From Macrosoma leucophasiata (lineage: Eukaryota > Arthropoda > Insecta > Lepidoptera > Hedylidae): DNA of 64,000 nt. The position numbers and the translations under genes were made by a program. Of this stretch, positions 55,062-64,000 are shown one piece after another; positions within the stretch are counted from its first letter, which is position 1; each line of letters starts with the position of its first letter. The notes below the pieces were generated by a model. That model saw nothing but the letters and a program-made list of their open reading frames with translations, made no database searches and had not been told where the DNA came from. The DNA is taken from the NCBI GenBank assembly GCA_036365455.1, contig JAWQUS010000011.1:6034001-6098000 (forward strand). Reading direction: 5' to 3'.

Positions 55062-55298
55062 TAGGTCGCGCCACGTAAAAAGAACGCTGGAGGAAAGTAG
55101 AAGGGATGTGTTCGCGCATCGGTACACTCGCGCACGAAAGTACTAGCCCTATTGGTTTATTTTTGATCTAGCTATCGCTTGCGGTTTCGTGTATTGGTAG
55201 GCAGATTGAAAACGCCGCACCTCATACCACCAAATAGATCGATTAATCGTCTACTGCGCAGCTTGACCGCCAGCGTTCTTTTTACCTGGCGCGACCTA
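55062..55298. mobile_element. MITE, Tc1/mariner-type, 237 bp, TA target
   Basis: Terminal repeats of 29 bp (TAGGTCGCGCCACGTAAAAA plus GAACGCTGG) match with one difference at the other end. TA flanks both sides (55060-55061 and 55299-55300). The interior has no frame of note. The empty site is visible in the sister K repeat at about 11960 ('atgtagctactattgcc'), which confirms a TA duplication on insertion. Confidence 0.9.
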
Positions 55299-55496
55299 TA
55301 GCTACTATTGCCGTAACGTTTGCGTAGTATAGAAAACGAGAAATATAAAAAATATCCGCGCGTTACATGTAGGGGAGGTACCCTAAATAGTTTTTTTACG
55401 TTTTTATATTACCACTCTGTCGGCGTGATTAAGGTGTACCTATACTTGTGACAAATTTCAAGACTCAAGTACGAATAGTTTTTGCGCTAAACCGCG

Positions 55497-55513
55497 GACG
55501 GACAGACAGACAA

Positions 55514-55548
<35 letters not shown>

Positions 55549-55556
55549 AACGGACA
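55497..55556. repeat. (GACA)n/(AACA) microsatellite
   Basis: About 14 tetranucleotide units, mostly GACA with interspersed AACA, inside the K repeat. Shorter versions sit at the same place in other K copies (22350, 26145, 36190). Confidence 0.9.
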
Positions 55557-55604
55557 TGGCGAAACTATAAGGGTTCCTTCCTACGTCGGTTGGTCTATTA
55601 CTAC

Positions 55605-55740
55605 GAAACTCACACTTTGACTTTAACAAAATACATAAAAAATTTCACGCACACATTTAAACATCTGGGCGACAGGCGTAGGACCATTTGGGCTTGTGCT
55701 TTGACAGAGGGGAAAACCTGCATATGGCTACTCCCCTCCA
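55605..55740 (-). repeat. Family P, copy 2
   Basis: Inverse of 28497-28640 ('gactttaacaaaatacataa', 'aatttcacgcacacattta', 'gctttgacagaggggaaaac'). The plus-strand frame 55590-55850 is the counterpart of the minus-strand frame in copy 1. Confidence 0.6.
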
Positions 55741-56002
55741 GTCCGCCGTGTTGCTCTATGAATGATATCAATGAGCCAATAACGAGCTCAACAATCATTA
55801 CCATGATCCTTGAAAATAGAAACAATAACTATAAAATAATAGACCTATAAAATCTACCTGAGTCGAACACAAAACCGCAATCTGGTTGTGATATCAGTAA
55901 CATTTAGAACTCAAGTTACATTTGAACTTTGTCCATGCCACGGCTTATGAAGGGTGTGTAACTAACAAGAAACGGTATTATTTCTGTCATGAAACGGCAA
56001 AA

Positions 56003-56470
56003 AGTATACAGTTCACACAGATGAGAAATACTGTAGCCTCTCAGACTACAGGATTCCTTCACCAAGTACCAGAGCGGACATATACATATACATTATATAG
56101 GCTACACTCAGACTAAAGGAATCCTTTAGGAAAACAAGTAGGTATACAGTTCACACAGATGGTAAGAAATACGGTAGCCTCTCAGACTAAAGGATTCCTT
56201 TACCAAGTATCAGAGCGGACATTAACATATACATTATATGTAAAAGCTACACTCATACTAAAGGAATCCTTTAGGCAAACAAGTAAAAAGTTCACATTGA
56301 TGTTAAGTGATGACTACAGCCTATAGACACCCACACAAAGAACAATGTCAAAATGCAGATGCGTTACCACTCCTGAGGCCTAAGGTGTTATGCCTCTGTG
56401 CCTAAAAAAATGCTTAGAAATACTGTAGCCTCTCAGACTAAAGGATTCCTTTAGTCTGTGTGTAGCCTAT
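56003..56470 (+). repeat. Tandem 137-bp units, third unit split by repeat B
   Basis: Units begin at 56010 and 56147 ('cagttcacacagatg'). Each contains 'gtagcctctcagacta', 'aaggattcctt' and later its partial inverse 'gactaaaggaatccttta'. A third partial unit (56411-56470) follows a B repeat. The unit start resembles the B 3' end, so the array may derive from an old B copy. Confidence 0.7.
56285..56410 (-). mobile_element. Repeat family B, 3' half
   Basis: 'gttcacattgatgttaagtg' to 'ggtgttatgcctctgtgcc', lying within the tandem array. Confidence 0.75.
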
Positions 56471-56564
56471 ATGAATTTACAGTATTGATAACTATGTGAT
56501 TTCTATCAACATAGACGCTTTGCTACTACTGAGGCTAGGTAAAGCTCTTCTGACGCACAACACT

Positions 56565-56655
56565 GGTTTTCTGGTTAGGTGCTAATGTACGGCCGTATTA
56601 TTTCCGGTACAGAGGCACAGTAACTTATACCTCGGAAGTGGCGACGTATAAAATA
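56565..56655 (+). mobile_element. Repeat family B, middle fragment
   Basis: 'taatgtacggccgtattatt' to 'acctcggaagtggcgacg'; an old piece. Confidence 0.55.
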
Positions 56656-56697
56656 CGACGACGTATTAATGTATCTGATTTTAACATTTATGGTTAC

Positions 56698-56820
56698 AAT
56701 TGTTTTATATTATTTCGCATTAACACATGCTTGTGAAATATGGAATATAATATTCCATTTTACTTTAAAATAAAATATATTTCACAAGCATGTGTTAATG
56801 CGAAATAATATAAAACAATT
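56698..56820. repeat. Perfect 44-bp inverted repeat built from D flanks
   Basis: Arms 56698-56741 and 56777-56820 are exact inverses with a 35-nt spacer. The plus-sense arm (atatttcacaagcatgtgtt then aatgcgaaataatataaaac) is the distal 3' flank of the D element, also seen at 37165 and 63505. So two D flanks meet tail to tail. Confidence 0.9.
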
Positions 56821-56880
56821 ATTAAGGGTAAAAGCGACTTCTTTACGATGTTCAATATACTGCAAAGTCTATTATATCGG

Positions 56881-57088
56881 TTGCCTAACTAGCATAGTTT
56901 GCAATAGATGGCGCTGCTGCTACCATAAAGCAACGCAACAAATGTGAAGGAAAGATTTGACAAATCGGGCAGGACTTCAGTAGCTCAATTGGAAGAGCGG
57001 CTGGACTAGATTCCCAGTAGGCCGCGAGTTCGAGTCTCGCCTGAAGTCAAATTTTTCTTTCCATTTTACTTTAAAATAAAATATATAT
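56881..57088 (+). mobile_element. tRNA-like element D, locus 3
   Basis: Full leader ('gcctaactagcatagtttgc', 'atagatggcgctgctgctac', 'caaatcgggcaggacttcag') and a complete 76-nt tRNA-like core. The acceptor pairing is GACTTCAG with CTGAAGTC, and the D arm and T arm are perfect. The flank is 'tttctttccattttacttta'. The anticodon region TGGACTAGATTCCCA gives a 9-nt loop. It closely resembles locus 1. Confidence 0.8.
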
Positions 57089-57225
57089 GTTTACAGTATT
57101 CACCTACCATCAATGCGAACTATATTCTTTATTTTATAACTTACTTTTACTTTACTTATTACTTACTATTCTTGTTTACCACTTAATGATATAAAAACAT
57201 AAAAATGCAATGAATTTATAGGTAA

Positions 57226-57528
57226 GTAACTTCACGCCTGTAATCTCCGAAGGGGTAGGCAGAGGTAAATGCATGCATTCAAGCATACATGCAAACACCC
57301 ATGATTCGCCGGGAACGTTTTGGCCCATGTAACAGGTGGCGAGCCTGTCGACATCTCCGGACACATTACCAAACTTCGAGGTACTGGGAAATTTCCAGAA
57401 ATTGGAAAATACCGATAGAGCCAGAAATAAAGGACTGTACACCATTATCTCTGATCCCTACCCGGGAATCCAACCCAGGACCTCAGCGTAGTAGTAGTGG
57501 CCTGCTACCACTAGGCTACCGAGACAAT
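57226..57528 (-). mobile_element. SINE family A, full length
   Basis: Minus-sense from A box (complement of ccactaggcta, 57509-57519) and a slightly damaged B box near 57460-57475 to the 3' end at 57226. The frame 57289-57531 is its antisense shadow. Confidence 0.85.
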
Positions 57529-57897
57529 TAAATTATAGGTAGGAATATATTAATAAGGCAGTTCTAAATTAACTGACATACATTTAGGAGCTTCTGTGGA
57601 GTATACTGATAGAACTTTGAATTAGATTTAAATTAATGCAGGTTTAGCTCATCAGTAACTAGCGTTCCTTTCTAGTCTGTTGACAATCTATCACATAATA
57701 TTGTATATATATCCTCAACTTGAATGCATTTAAGACTCTTTTATAACGAAAGCAATCTTTGCTGATCCAGCCGCAGAGCTATATGCATATTGTTACCGGC
57801 ACTGTTCATATTATTATCTCGCGTGGATCGAGACGAGAAGGGTTAGGTACGTGCCTTGGGTTTTAGGTGCATCTTAAGGTATAAAAATAATCAAAAT
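57529..57897. other. Unassigned stretch
   Basis: No gene or repeat recognised. Confidence 0.4.
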
Positions 57898-58065
57898 AAA
57901 ATACGCTTACACTCACAACCTTACAGTAGGTATAAACCACAGTAGGTACAGACCCGAAACAAATATCTGTAGGCCATACAAATATTTGTCCCGGTGCGGG
58001 GATCGAACCCGCGACCCTTCGAATCAACCGGTCATCTCACACCGCTGGACTAACTGAGACGTCGT
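57898..58065 (-). mobile_element. SINE family H (tRNA-headed)
   Basis: Minus-sense: A box TTAGTCCAGCGG (58042-58053 complement), B box GGTTCGATCCCC near 57995-58010, then 'gacaaatatttgtatggcct' and 'gtgagtgtaagcgtatttt'. It is a cleaner copy than 4722-4925; the acceptor-like ends still pair. Confidence 0.8.
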
Positions 58066-58452
58066 ATGCGTACAAAGTCTTCAATCATAAATCAAATATG
58101 GCTCACAATGAGCCAACGACGAATTGCCTGCAAGCAGTTATCATACTTTTATCTCAAGAAGGAGGCACGTGTTCCACGAGTGGCATAATCTACAAGATCG
58201 TTTATGAATTCAATTGTATGTGTAGTAGTAAAAATTAGTGTCTCTTTTGAGTATTAAGATCTTTTATCTCTGCGCCAGAAATTATTTAGAATTATTCAAA
58301 CCAAAATACAATAACATTAGGAACAATTTAGCGACAGGTATAACTAAATTAGAGAATGCGGTAGTGCTAGTGTCAAAAAAATCTGTTATCTCCCAGAAAA
58401 TCTATGGCCGATCTTTTCAAATTCCTATTCAAGACAGCTTTGAAAATAAAAA
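58066..58452. other. Unassigned stretch
   Basis: No repeat match; the frame 58238-58561 runs from here into a SINE and is not a gene. Confidence 0.4.
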
Positions 58453-58786
58453 GCGTAACTTCACGCCTGTAATCCCCGAAGGGGTAGGCAGAGGTAAATG
58501 CATGCATTCAAGCATACATGAAAACACCCAAGACTCGCCGGTTACGCTTTGGCCCATATAACAGGTGGCAAACCTGTTGCCATCTCCGGGCACATTACCA
58601 AACTCCGAGGTACTGGGAAACTTGCAGAAAATGGAAAAATCCCAATCGAATAGAATCCCAATAGAACCAGAGATAAAGAATTTTTTTAAAACCGTTATCT
58701 CTGATAGTCCCCGACCCGGGAATCGAACCCAGGACCCCCAGCATAGTAGTAGTGGCCTGCTATCTACTGAGGCGGTAGCGAAGTGG
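58453..58786 (-). mobile_element. SINE family A, full length with small duplications
   Basis: The 3' end at 58453 is complete. The middle repeats 'atcccaat' pieces (58647-58672), and the head near 58745-58786 is rearranged ('ctgaggcggtagcgaagtgg'). Confidence 0.8.
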
Positions 58787-58804
58787 TAGCAAACAGCTTT
58801 GAGA

Positions 58805-58892
58805 CTCATTTATAATATGTGTTAATGTTTATGGGCTACAGTTAAACACCTATGTGAAATCTATGCCTGATTGCCACTTCATGAAATTAAGA
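58805..58892 (+). mobile_element. Repeat family B2, 3' end remnant
   Basis: 'tatgggctacagttaaacac', 'ctatgcctgattgccac' and an A-rich end; an old fragment. Confidence 0.45.
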
Positions 58893-59254
58893 AATTGAAA
58901 ACACGGTAATGTTTTTTTGCCTTTAAAAAATCTTATCATCTCTCGGAAAATCTCAGGCCGATCTTTAACATTTGTGTTTGGTTGAACGTACAACCAAAGT
59001 GGTGTTGACAAAGACGAAGGGTCGCTTACATATTTTTCTCCGATCCATCACAAAGTACACAAACCCTATATAAGCCTAGACACTATAAGAACCCTTTCAG
59101 AGCGAATAATATATAAAGTACAAAGCAAACAAAGCTACGTTGCCATTGATTGAGACATTGATGGATCAGTTGACAAAGTTAAGTGATGACTTCTTGTATC
59201 GTGATTTCCTAGTTCCAACACGGTAATGAACATTACAACAGGCGAAAAAGATTT
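58893..59254. other. Unassigned stretch
   Basis: No gene or repeat recognised. Confidence 0.4.
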
Positions 59255-59595
59255 AGAATGTATGTATTATGTATCTTCACGCCAAGTCCCTAACGGGGTA
59301 GACAGAGAGTGTAGAGCGCCAGATATCCCGGACCTGACATATCTCTCGTGCTTCATCTACCTTCATCGTTCTCTTCATACATGCACGCCGATTTGACCGC
59401 ACCATCAGACAGAACTCGACCTATTTGGTCTTGGTTTTCCTGGACCTCTGCAACCATCCAAATTCGCATTGTACATCTGTTTAGTAATTAGCTCATTCGA
59501 CATTCTTTCTATATGCCCGAACCATCGGAGCATGAGTCATTCGCTCATTCGACATTCTTTCTATAGGTACGCCCGAACCATCGGAGCATGAGAAA
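59255..59595 (-). pseudogene. RTE-like LINE reverse transcriptase, C-terminal fragment
   Basis: The minus strand reads LRWFGHIERMS, the post-RT block of these elements, then after a degraded middle CMKRTMKVDEAREICQ and VRDIWRSTLSVYPVRDLA with a stop and a (TACA)-like tail near 59262. The block encoding WFGHIERMSNE is present twice (59500-59545 and 59548-59591), an in-place duplication of about 50 bp. Same family as 4040-4212. Non-functional. Confidence 0.75.
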
Positions 59596-60265
59596 ATTTA
59601 GTAGAGGCGTTTAAACGCATTACATTACGTACTATCTTTTTTACATTTTACAATAACAAAAACAAAACTAATATCAATATACCTTCTGCCTGAAGGGTCT
59701 TCACACGCAGCTACTTTTTATGTCAACAAGGTTCCTTACTATATAACGGAGTAGGTATATTTTTCAATCAGCTGACGCGTCTACTCGTACTTTGTGAACT
59801 TATTGATATAAACCAATAAATTCACTGATACATAGTAGTGTTCGGGGCTAATATTATTTATTCACTTGGAATAAGGTTTAAGCAACAATCGTAACGTTCA
59901 GCGATGTGGTTTATGGCAACGAACACGCAATGTTAAAACTGGCGATCTGGGAATACTGAAATGTAATAAAAGACTTAACGGCTGAATATTAAACAGACAT
60001 CAAAACTATCAGATAGGTACTCAAGAAAAATATCCCAAGTAATAATAAAAATACGTCGGTGCTGGTGAACAAGAGCTTCAAGTGCATTATATTAGTCACT
60101 ACGGTAGATACTACTTGTTTGAATTGAAAAAATATTTAATGTGGGATAGCACTTATAGAGAAAGACTATAGGCTATACCTATAACATCTCGCTACAACCA
60201 AGAAAGCTGAGCATCAATGAAACATATTGCAAAACGTGTAAAAAAATTGTACAGTGCTCAACAAT
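59596..60265. other. Unassigned stretch
   Basis: AT-rich; nothing recognised. Confidence 0.4.
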
Positions 60266-60488
60266 AAATATTGCACATAGAGCCTAGGAAGGAGACTTCG
60301 GCTTATTTCGGGTCTGTTGAGCATTATCTCTTTTTCACCGTACCTATTTGACGTTTGTCGATCATTCTGATCAAGTTTTGAGCAATACCGGACTGTCAGT
60401 GCTTACGTAGGCAGTGTGCAGCAGAGATAACGCTCTACGAAGTCGAAATGAGCCGATCGTCTCTTTCGCAGGCTCGATGTGCAATATT
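60266..60488. mobile_element. Foldback MITE family E, copy 3
   Basis: Left end aaatattgcacatagagcct, right end complement of 'gcaggctcgatgtgcaatatt'. The inner 'gagcattatctct' and 'agagataacgctc' pair, as in copy 1. The middle 'gacgtttgtcgatcattctg' is in the opposite orientation to copy 1. Confidence 0.75.
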
Positions 60489-60874
60489 AAAATAACGTAA
60501 ACAATAACAGGCAACTTTGAGTATAATATCATCTGATTTTATTTAAAAGACGACCACAGCTGGACTATGGCCTAGTTCCCCCAAAGATCACCAAAAAGAA
60601 CGGTCCTGGGCCGCCCTAATACAGCGGTTGTCTGCGACAATTGCATGGTCATATTTTTTACGATAAAAAGCGTTGAAAAAAAAAAACAAAATATCCAAGT
60701 GAACACGGAACGGATTTAATAATTGGCACTGTTGGGGATAAAAATGGTTGATACACTTTGATACCCTTACTTACATTTACGACACAAGTTTTCCAATATT
60801 TTTGTTGATGACATAATGGGTGTTTTTATAAAATGAGGTTTTTGTTTGTTCCGTAAATAATCTTTTTTTATATA
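60489..60874. other. Unassigned stretch
   Basis: A GC-richer piece at 60545-60645 ('ccacagctggactatggcct') could be an old LINE fragment, but no partner or frame supports this. Confidence 0.35.
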
Positions 60875-61015
60875 ATGAAGGTGGCAAACAAGAATGCATT
60901 TCACACGGATGCTAAGTGATGACTGCAGCCTATAGACACACACACATAGACCAGAGGCCAAAATGCAGATGTGTTGCCACCCCTGAGACCTTAGTTGTTA
61001 TCTCTGTTATAGTTA
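60875..61015 (-). mobile_element. Repeat family B2, 3' half
   Basis: T-rich left edge, 'ggtggcaaacaagaatgcat', 'gaccagaggccaaaatgcag' and 'gagaccttagttgtta'. Confidence 0.8.
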
Positions 61016-61299
61016 AAAAAATATATGTATAAAAAGATATATTTCTTTTGTCATTAATGTAAACGGATGAAAAGAAGAATAAAGAGAGTGCCAGTGTTTA
61101 TTTTGTGGAATCACAATACCTCCATCATGTATATTTTATTTCCATAGTAAGCACAGTCATATTTTATCATATTTTCAGTTCTCAGGATCAGTTTTGATAT
61201 GTATTTATTCGAGATCTTATATTTCTAATCGTGTTCGTTAAACTATAATTTAATAAGAACGTCATTCTTTCATCATGAAGTCACGATTTTAAAATAAGC

Positions 61300-62440
61300 T
61301 AAAGTATTGATCGGCTATTGAATTTCCGATTGAAAAGTTGTGAAACATTACAACGCTCGAGAATATTAGCTTCGCGTTTAATATCCGGAAATTATTATAC
61401 TCTCAAACAAAATCTGCTAGTCTCCATTATACTATCGACTTTAACTTGTGAATTGCAATTTGTGGTTATTCAAAAGGAGCGTTTGTACAATACGAGCTGG
61501 TCTATTCAAGTGCAAATTATATTTTATAATCGCATTCAGATGCAATGTCCATGTTTCCTGCAGAGCTGAGACGGGTAAGAAGTTGTAAGCCGACTGCAGC
61601 GTCAAAGTCGGGACGATGTTTCTGTAAAAAAAGTACACATTTGTCGCAAAGAGCAAAATGTGGAATCCTTTCAAAATTGTCATCTATTAGCTGAGACTGT
61701 TCATCGGCAACTGCATTTCCGATTAAAAAGTCGTGAAACATTACAACTCTCGGGATATAAGCTTCGCTTTTATTTCCTGAAATTATAATACTCTTTAACA
61801 AAATCTGCTAGTCTCCATTGTACTATAGACTTTAACTTATGAATTGCAATTTGTGGTTATTCAAAAGGAGCGTTTGTACAATACGAGATGATCTATTCAA
61901 GTGAAAATGATATAATCGCATACAGACATGTGGCAATACGAGTTGTAAGCCGACTGCAGCGTCAAACTCGGGACGCTGTTTCAGTAAAAAAGTAGGTACA
62001 CACTTGTCGCAAAGAGCAAAATGTGGCATCCTTTCAAAATTGTCATCTATTAGCTGAGACTATTCATCGGCTACTTCATTTCCGATTAAAAAGTCGTAAA
62101 ATATTACATCTCTCGGGAATATTAGCTTCGCGTTTAATATCCGGAAATTATTATACTCTCCAACAAAATCAGCTAATCTCCATTCCACTGTCGACTTTAT
62201 CTCGTGAATTGCAATTTGTGGTTATTCAAAAGGAGCGTTTGTACAATACGAGCTGGTCTATTCAAGTGTAAATGATATAATCGCATTCAGACATGTGGTA
62301 ATGTCCATGTTTCCTGCAGAGCTGAGGCGGGCGAGAAGTTGTAAGCCGACTGCAACATCAAATAGCAGTTGGGCACTGGTGCAGTGAAAAAGGACACACT
62401 TCTCGCAAAGGGTACAATGTGGAATCTTTTCAAAATTGTT
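61300..62440. repeat. Tandem array, three units of about 365-393 bp
   Basis: The word tttccgatt marks the unit starts at 61323, 61716 and 62079. Each unit has 'attgcaatttgtggttattc', 'aaaaggagcgtttgtacaat' and 'gtaagccgactgcagcgtca'-type text. On the minus strand, parts of each unit read like protein: DNFER(I/M)PHFALCDKCV, RP(D/E)FDAAVGLQL and DFLIGN.VADE. The frames are broken by stops and shifts between these blocks. I do not recognise the product. It could be a tandemly duplicated exon relic or a repeat with chance frames. Confidence 0.75.
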
Positions 62441-62693
62441 ATAATTGAGATAAATGAAAATTTGAAAGGAACTTTTTAATTCGTCGTGTTCTAATTTTCG
62501 CCCGTAATCATTATTAACATAAACCGTTTAGTGATGCAGCAAAATCATTACTAGGTAAGTATTATATCATTACATAAATAAGTGTCTTTCTCAATGAATA
62601 GGTGTATATTGTAGATAAGGATATGATGGGGCTGGCATATCCTCCAGTGGACAAAATACGCCAAAAAAAAATTAGATGAAAAAAAAAATATTT

Positions 62694-62790
62694 ATTTATT
62701 TATTTAAACTTTCTGCACAATTAAGCACAAGAGGCGGATTTAATGCTAGACAGCATTCTCTACCAGTCAACCTTAGGGTTGTGTAGAAAA
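62694..62790 (-). mobile_element. LINE 3' tail
   Basis: Minus-sense 'aaccctaaggttgactggta', 'gagaatgctgtctagcatta', 'aatccgcctcttgtg', then an (AAAT)n tail (62694-62708 as TTTA repeats). Same group as 7621 and 10195. Confidence 0.65.
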
Positions 62791-63499
62791 CGTAGATTGG
62801 TAGTGCATTGAAAATGCGTAGAATACGGTAAGTTAAAAGTCATTATATAAAAACATATTTCATGAATAAATACGACTATACATTAAGAAATACATATAGG
62901 AAAATATATACATACATATCTAGACAATAACATAAATACATATATGCATAAATATAATATATACATAACCATAATAAATATACCTATATATTTAAATAAT
63001 TCCGAAAACAAACAACTTAAAATAAAATGACGAATTCTTTATTGTAATGAAATAACTCAAAGCATCTTGAGAAAAATCAAATAATGTGAACGTCCATAGC
63101 ATAGATGCAAATAAACTGCTATCTACTAAATGTGATGTAGCTCCTGCAAATCAGAACAGACTAGTCCCCAGACAGAGTACCAGTCTTCTTCGAAGATGCC
63201 CATGAGATATAGTAATAATTTAGTATTAATGTATTAGACTGAAAATAAATACTGAGAATAATAAATGCCATCTCGAGACCAGTCGGCTATGTAAATCCAA
63301 TAAAAAAGTAACCAATGTGAACGGTAGTACGATCGATACCTAAGTATGTCATTGTAGTCTTTATAACATGACATCCATTTTTTTTTGTTGTAACGTATAG
63401 TAGGAAAGGCCTCTAGCGAGATATGTAATAGATATTACTTTTATAAATAAGTAATATTACACGCATCAACACCATCAACAAAATATAACATGTTTGTAT
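62791..63499. other. Unassigned stretch, AT-rich
   Basis: 62870-63010 is rich in ATATAC/ATAAAT words. The rest shows no gene or repeat. Confidence 0.4.
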
Positions 63500-63731
63500 A
63501 TTATTTCGCATTAACACATGCTTGTGAAATATATTTTATTTTAAAGAAAAATGGAAAGAAAAATTTGACTTCAGGCGAGACTCGAACTCGCGGCCTACTG
63601 GGAATCTAGTCCAGCCGCTCTTCCAATTGAGCTACTGAAGTCCTGCCCGATTTGTCAAATCTTTCCTTCACATTTATTTCCTTGCTTTATGGTAGCAGTA
63701 GCGCCATCTATTGCCAACCATGCTAGTTAGA
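63500..63731 (-). mobile_element. tRNA-like element D, locus 4, minus member
   Basis: The most complete D copy: distal flank 'tattatttcgcattaacaca' at the left, T-rich flank, 76-nt tRNA-like core (63567-63642), then leader to 'ccaaccatgctagttag' at the right. About 230 bp, so this probably defines the unit. Confidence 0.8.
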
Positions 63732-63835
63732 TTCCCAGACTGCTGGACTAGATTCCCAGTAGGCCGCGAGTTCGAGTCTCGCCTGAAGTCAAATTTTTCT
63801 TTCCATTTTTCTTTAAAATAAAATAAAATATAACA
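63732..63835 (+). mobile_element. tRNA-like element D, locus 4, plus member (partial)
   Basis: Begins within the anticodon arm ('ctgctggactagattcccag') and continues through the T arm, CTGAAGTC and the T-rich flank. It lies back to back with the minus member, forming an inverted pair. Confidence 0.8.
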
Positions 63836-64000
63836 TTTTTCTTTAATGAAACTTAAAGGTTGCGTTGCGGAGGCAGTCCTAACAAGACGAATATCAAAGG
63901 TATATATAGACGAGGATCAAATTATCCTTAAAATTTGTCTTTGTCTAAGTTGTGTTCTTACTAATTAAGTATCAACTAAAAAAATAAACCGGATAACATG

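Larger units (their letters stand above)
54938..55580 (+). mobile_element. Repeat family K, interrupted by a MITE
   Basis: Matches 11767-11990 up to 'ttttccttttaattt', is broken by 55062-55298, and resumes 'gctactattgccgtaacgtt'. It then has 'tgcgctaaaccgcggacgga', a long GACA tract and 'ctataagggttcc'. The 5' leader and the last bases are missing. Confidence 0.8.

Noticed and set aside
55497..55556. Short regularly spaced repeats resembling a CRISPR array
   Set aside because: Plain (GACA)n microsatellite without spacers, in a eukaryotic repeat.
56956..57049. Working tRNA gene in element D
   Set aside because: Acceptor, D and T arms are good, but the anticodon loop is 9 nt, and the same unit recurs with long repeated flanks as inverted pairs. 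It is a repeat element.
57289..57531. 80-codon frame resembling a repetitive protein, also 4440-4790 and 58429-58809
   Set aside because: These read through family A or G repeats; the similarity between them is repeat DNA, not protein conservation.
61517..61801. Complete small gene in the tandem array
   Set aside because: The 94-codon frame is open in one unit only; the other two units carry stops or shifts, so it is listed as a repeat with possible coding relic.

Overview
The window looks like gene-poor, repeat-saturated nuclear DNA of a moth or butterfly (Lepidoptera). It is AT-rich. It carries mariner transposase genes, tRNA-headed SINEs, RTE-type LINE tails and Helitron-like ends of the Lep1 kind (GC-rich 'gacgaagtcgcgg' arms ending in CTAG). 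I recognise these repeat types from other lepidopteran genomes; no database was searched. I found no host protein-coding gene, no believable tRNA or rRNA gene, and nothing prokaryotic. The only real coding sequences are transposon relics.

Layout. 0-9 kb: a mariner copy (1151-2424) whose transposase frame is interrupted by one stop codon, four copies of a local repeat (family G), SINEs of families A, B, C and H, a Lep1-like element with a (GTCT)n tract, and a 1-kb element bounded by inverted ends (7295-8256) that contains a LINE tail and a SINE piece. 9-20 kb: scattered SINEs and small foldback or MITE elements (10787, 11011, 15473, 16896, 17631), then a second mariner on the minus strand (18837-20116). 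20-26 kb: a roughly 0.9-kb unit present three times (23475-25550), into which a SINE and a foldback MITE inserted; the MITE itself holds another element. 26-40 kb: a 1.5-kb unassigned stretch, more SINEs, an inverted SINE pair (29879-30286), hairpins and the first inverted pair of tRNA-like elements (36690-37180). 40-50 kb: an RTE reverse-transcriptase C-terminus (41160-41545), several Helitron-like pieces, a perfect 32-bp hairpin (45141-45210), a PIF/Harbinger-like MITE (46692-46840), and a third mariner of a different subfamily with an internal deletion (49491-50610). 50-64 kb: further inverted tRNA-like elements, a MITE sitting in a datable target site (55062-55298), a tandem array of about 370 bp times three (61300-62440), and LINE fragments.

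Repeat families are given working letters so that entries can refer to each other. A: tRNA-headed SINE of about 310 bp. B and its variant B2: A-tailed repeat of about 290 bp, the commonest here. C: SINE of about 360 bp with an ATT-rich tail. D: tRNA-like unit with a T-rich flank, found mostly as inverted pairs. E and F: foldback MITE and the element nested in it. G, L, O, P, Q: local or low-copy repeats. H: second tRNA-headed SINE. J: RTE-like 3' tail. K: repeat beginning CCGGACAAGTGCGAATCGGA and ending in CGGAACCCTAAAA. N: repeat ending TTTTTTGAAGTCGGTTAAAA.

Nothing here acts as an operon or pathway. The main content is a layered insertion history, plus several perfect or near-perfect hairpins that could be transcribed into double-stranded RNA. 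The most noteworthy pattern is that the tRNA-like D elements occur as head-to-head or tail-to-tail pairs at every locus where I found them.
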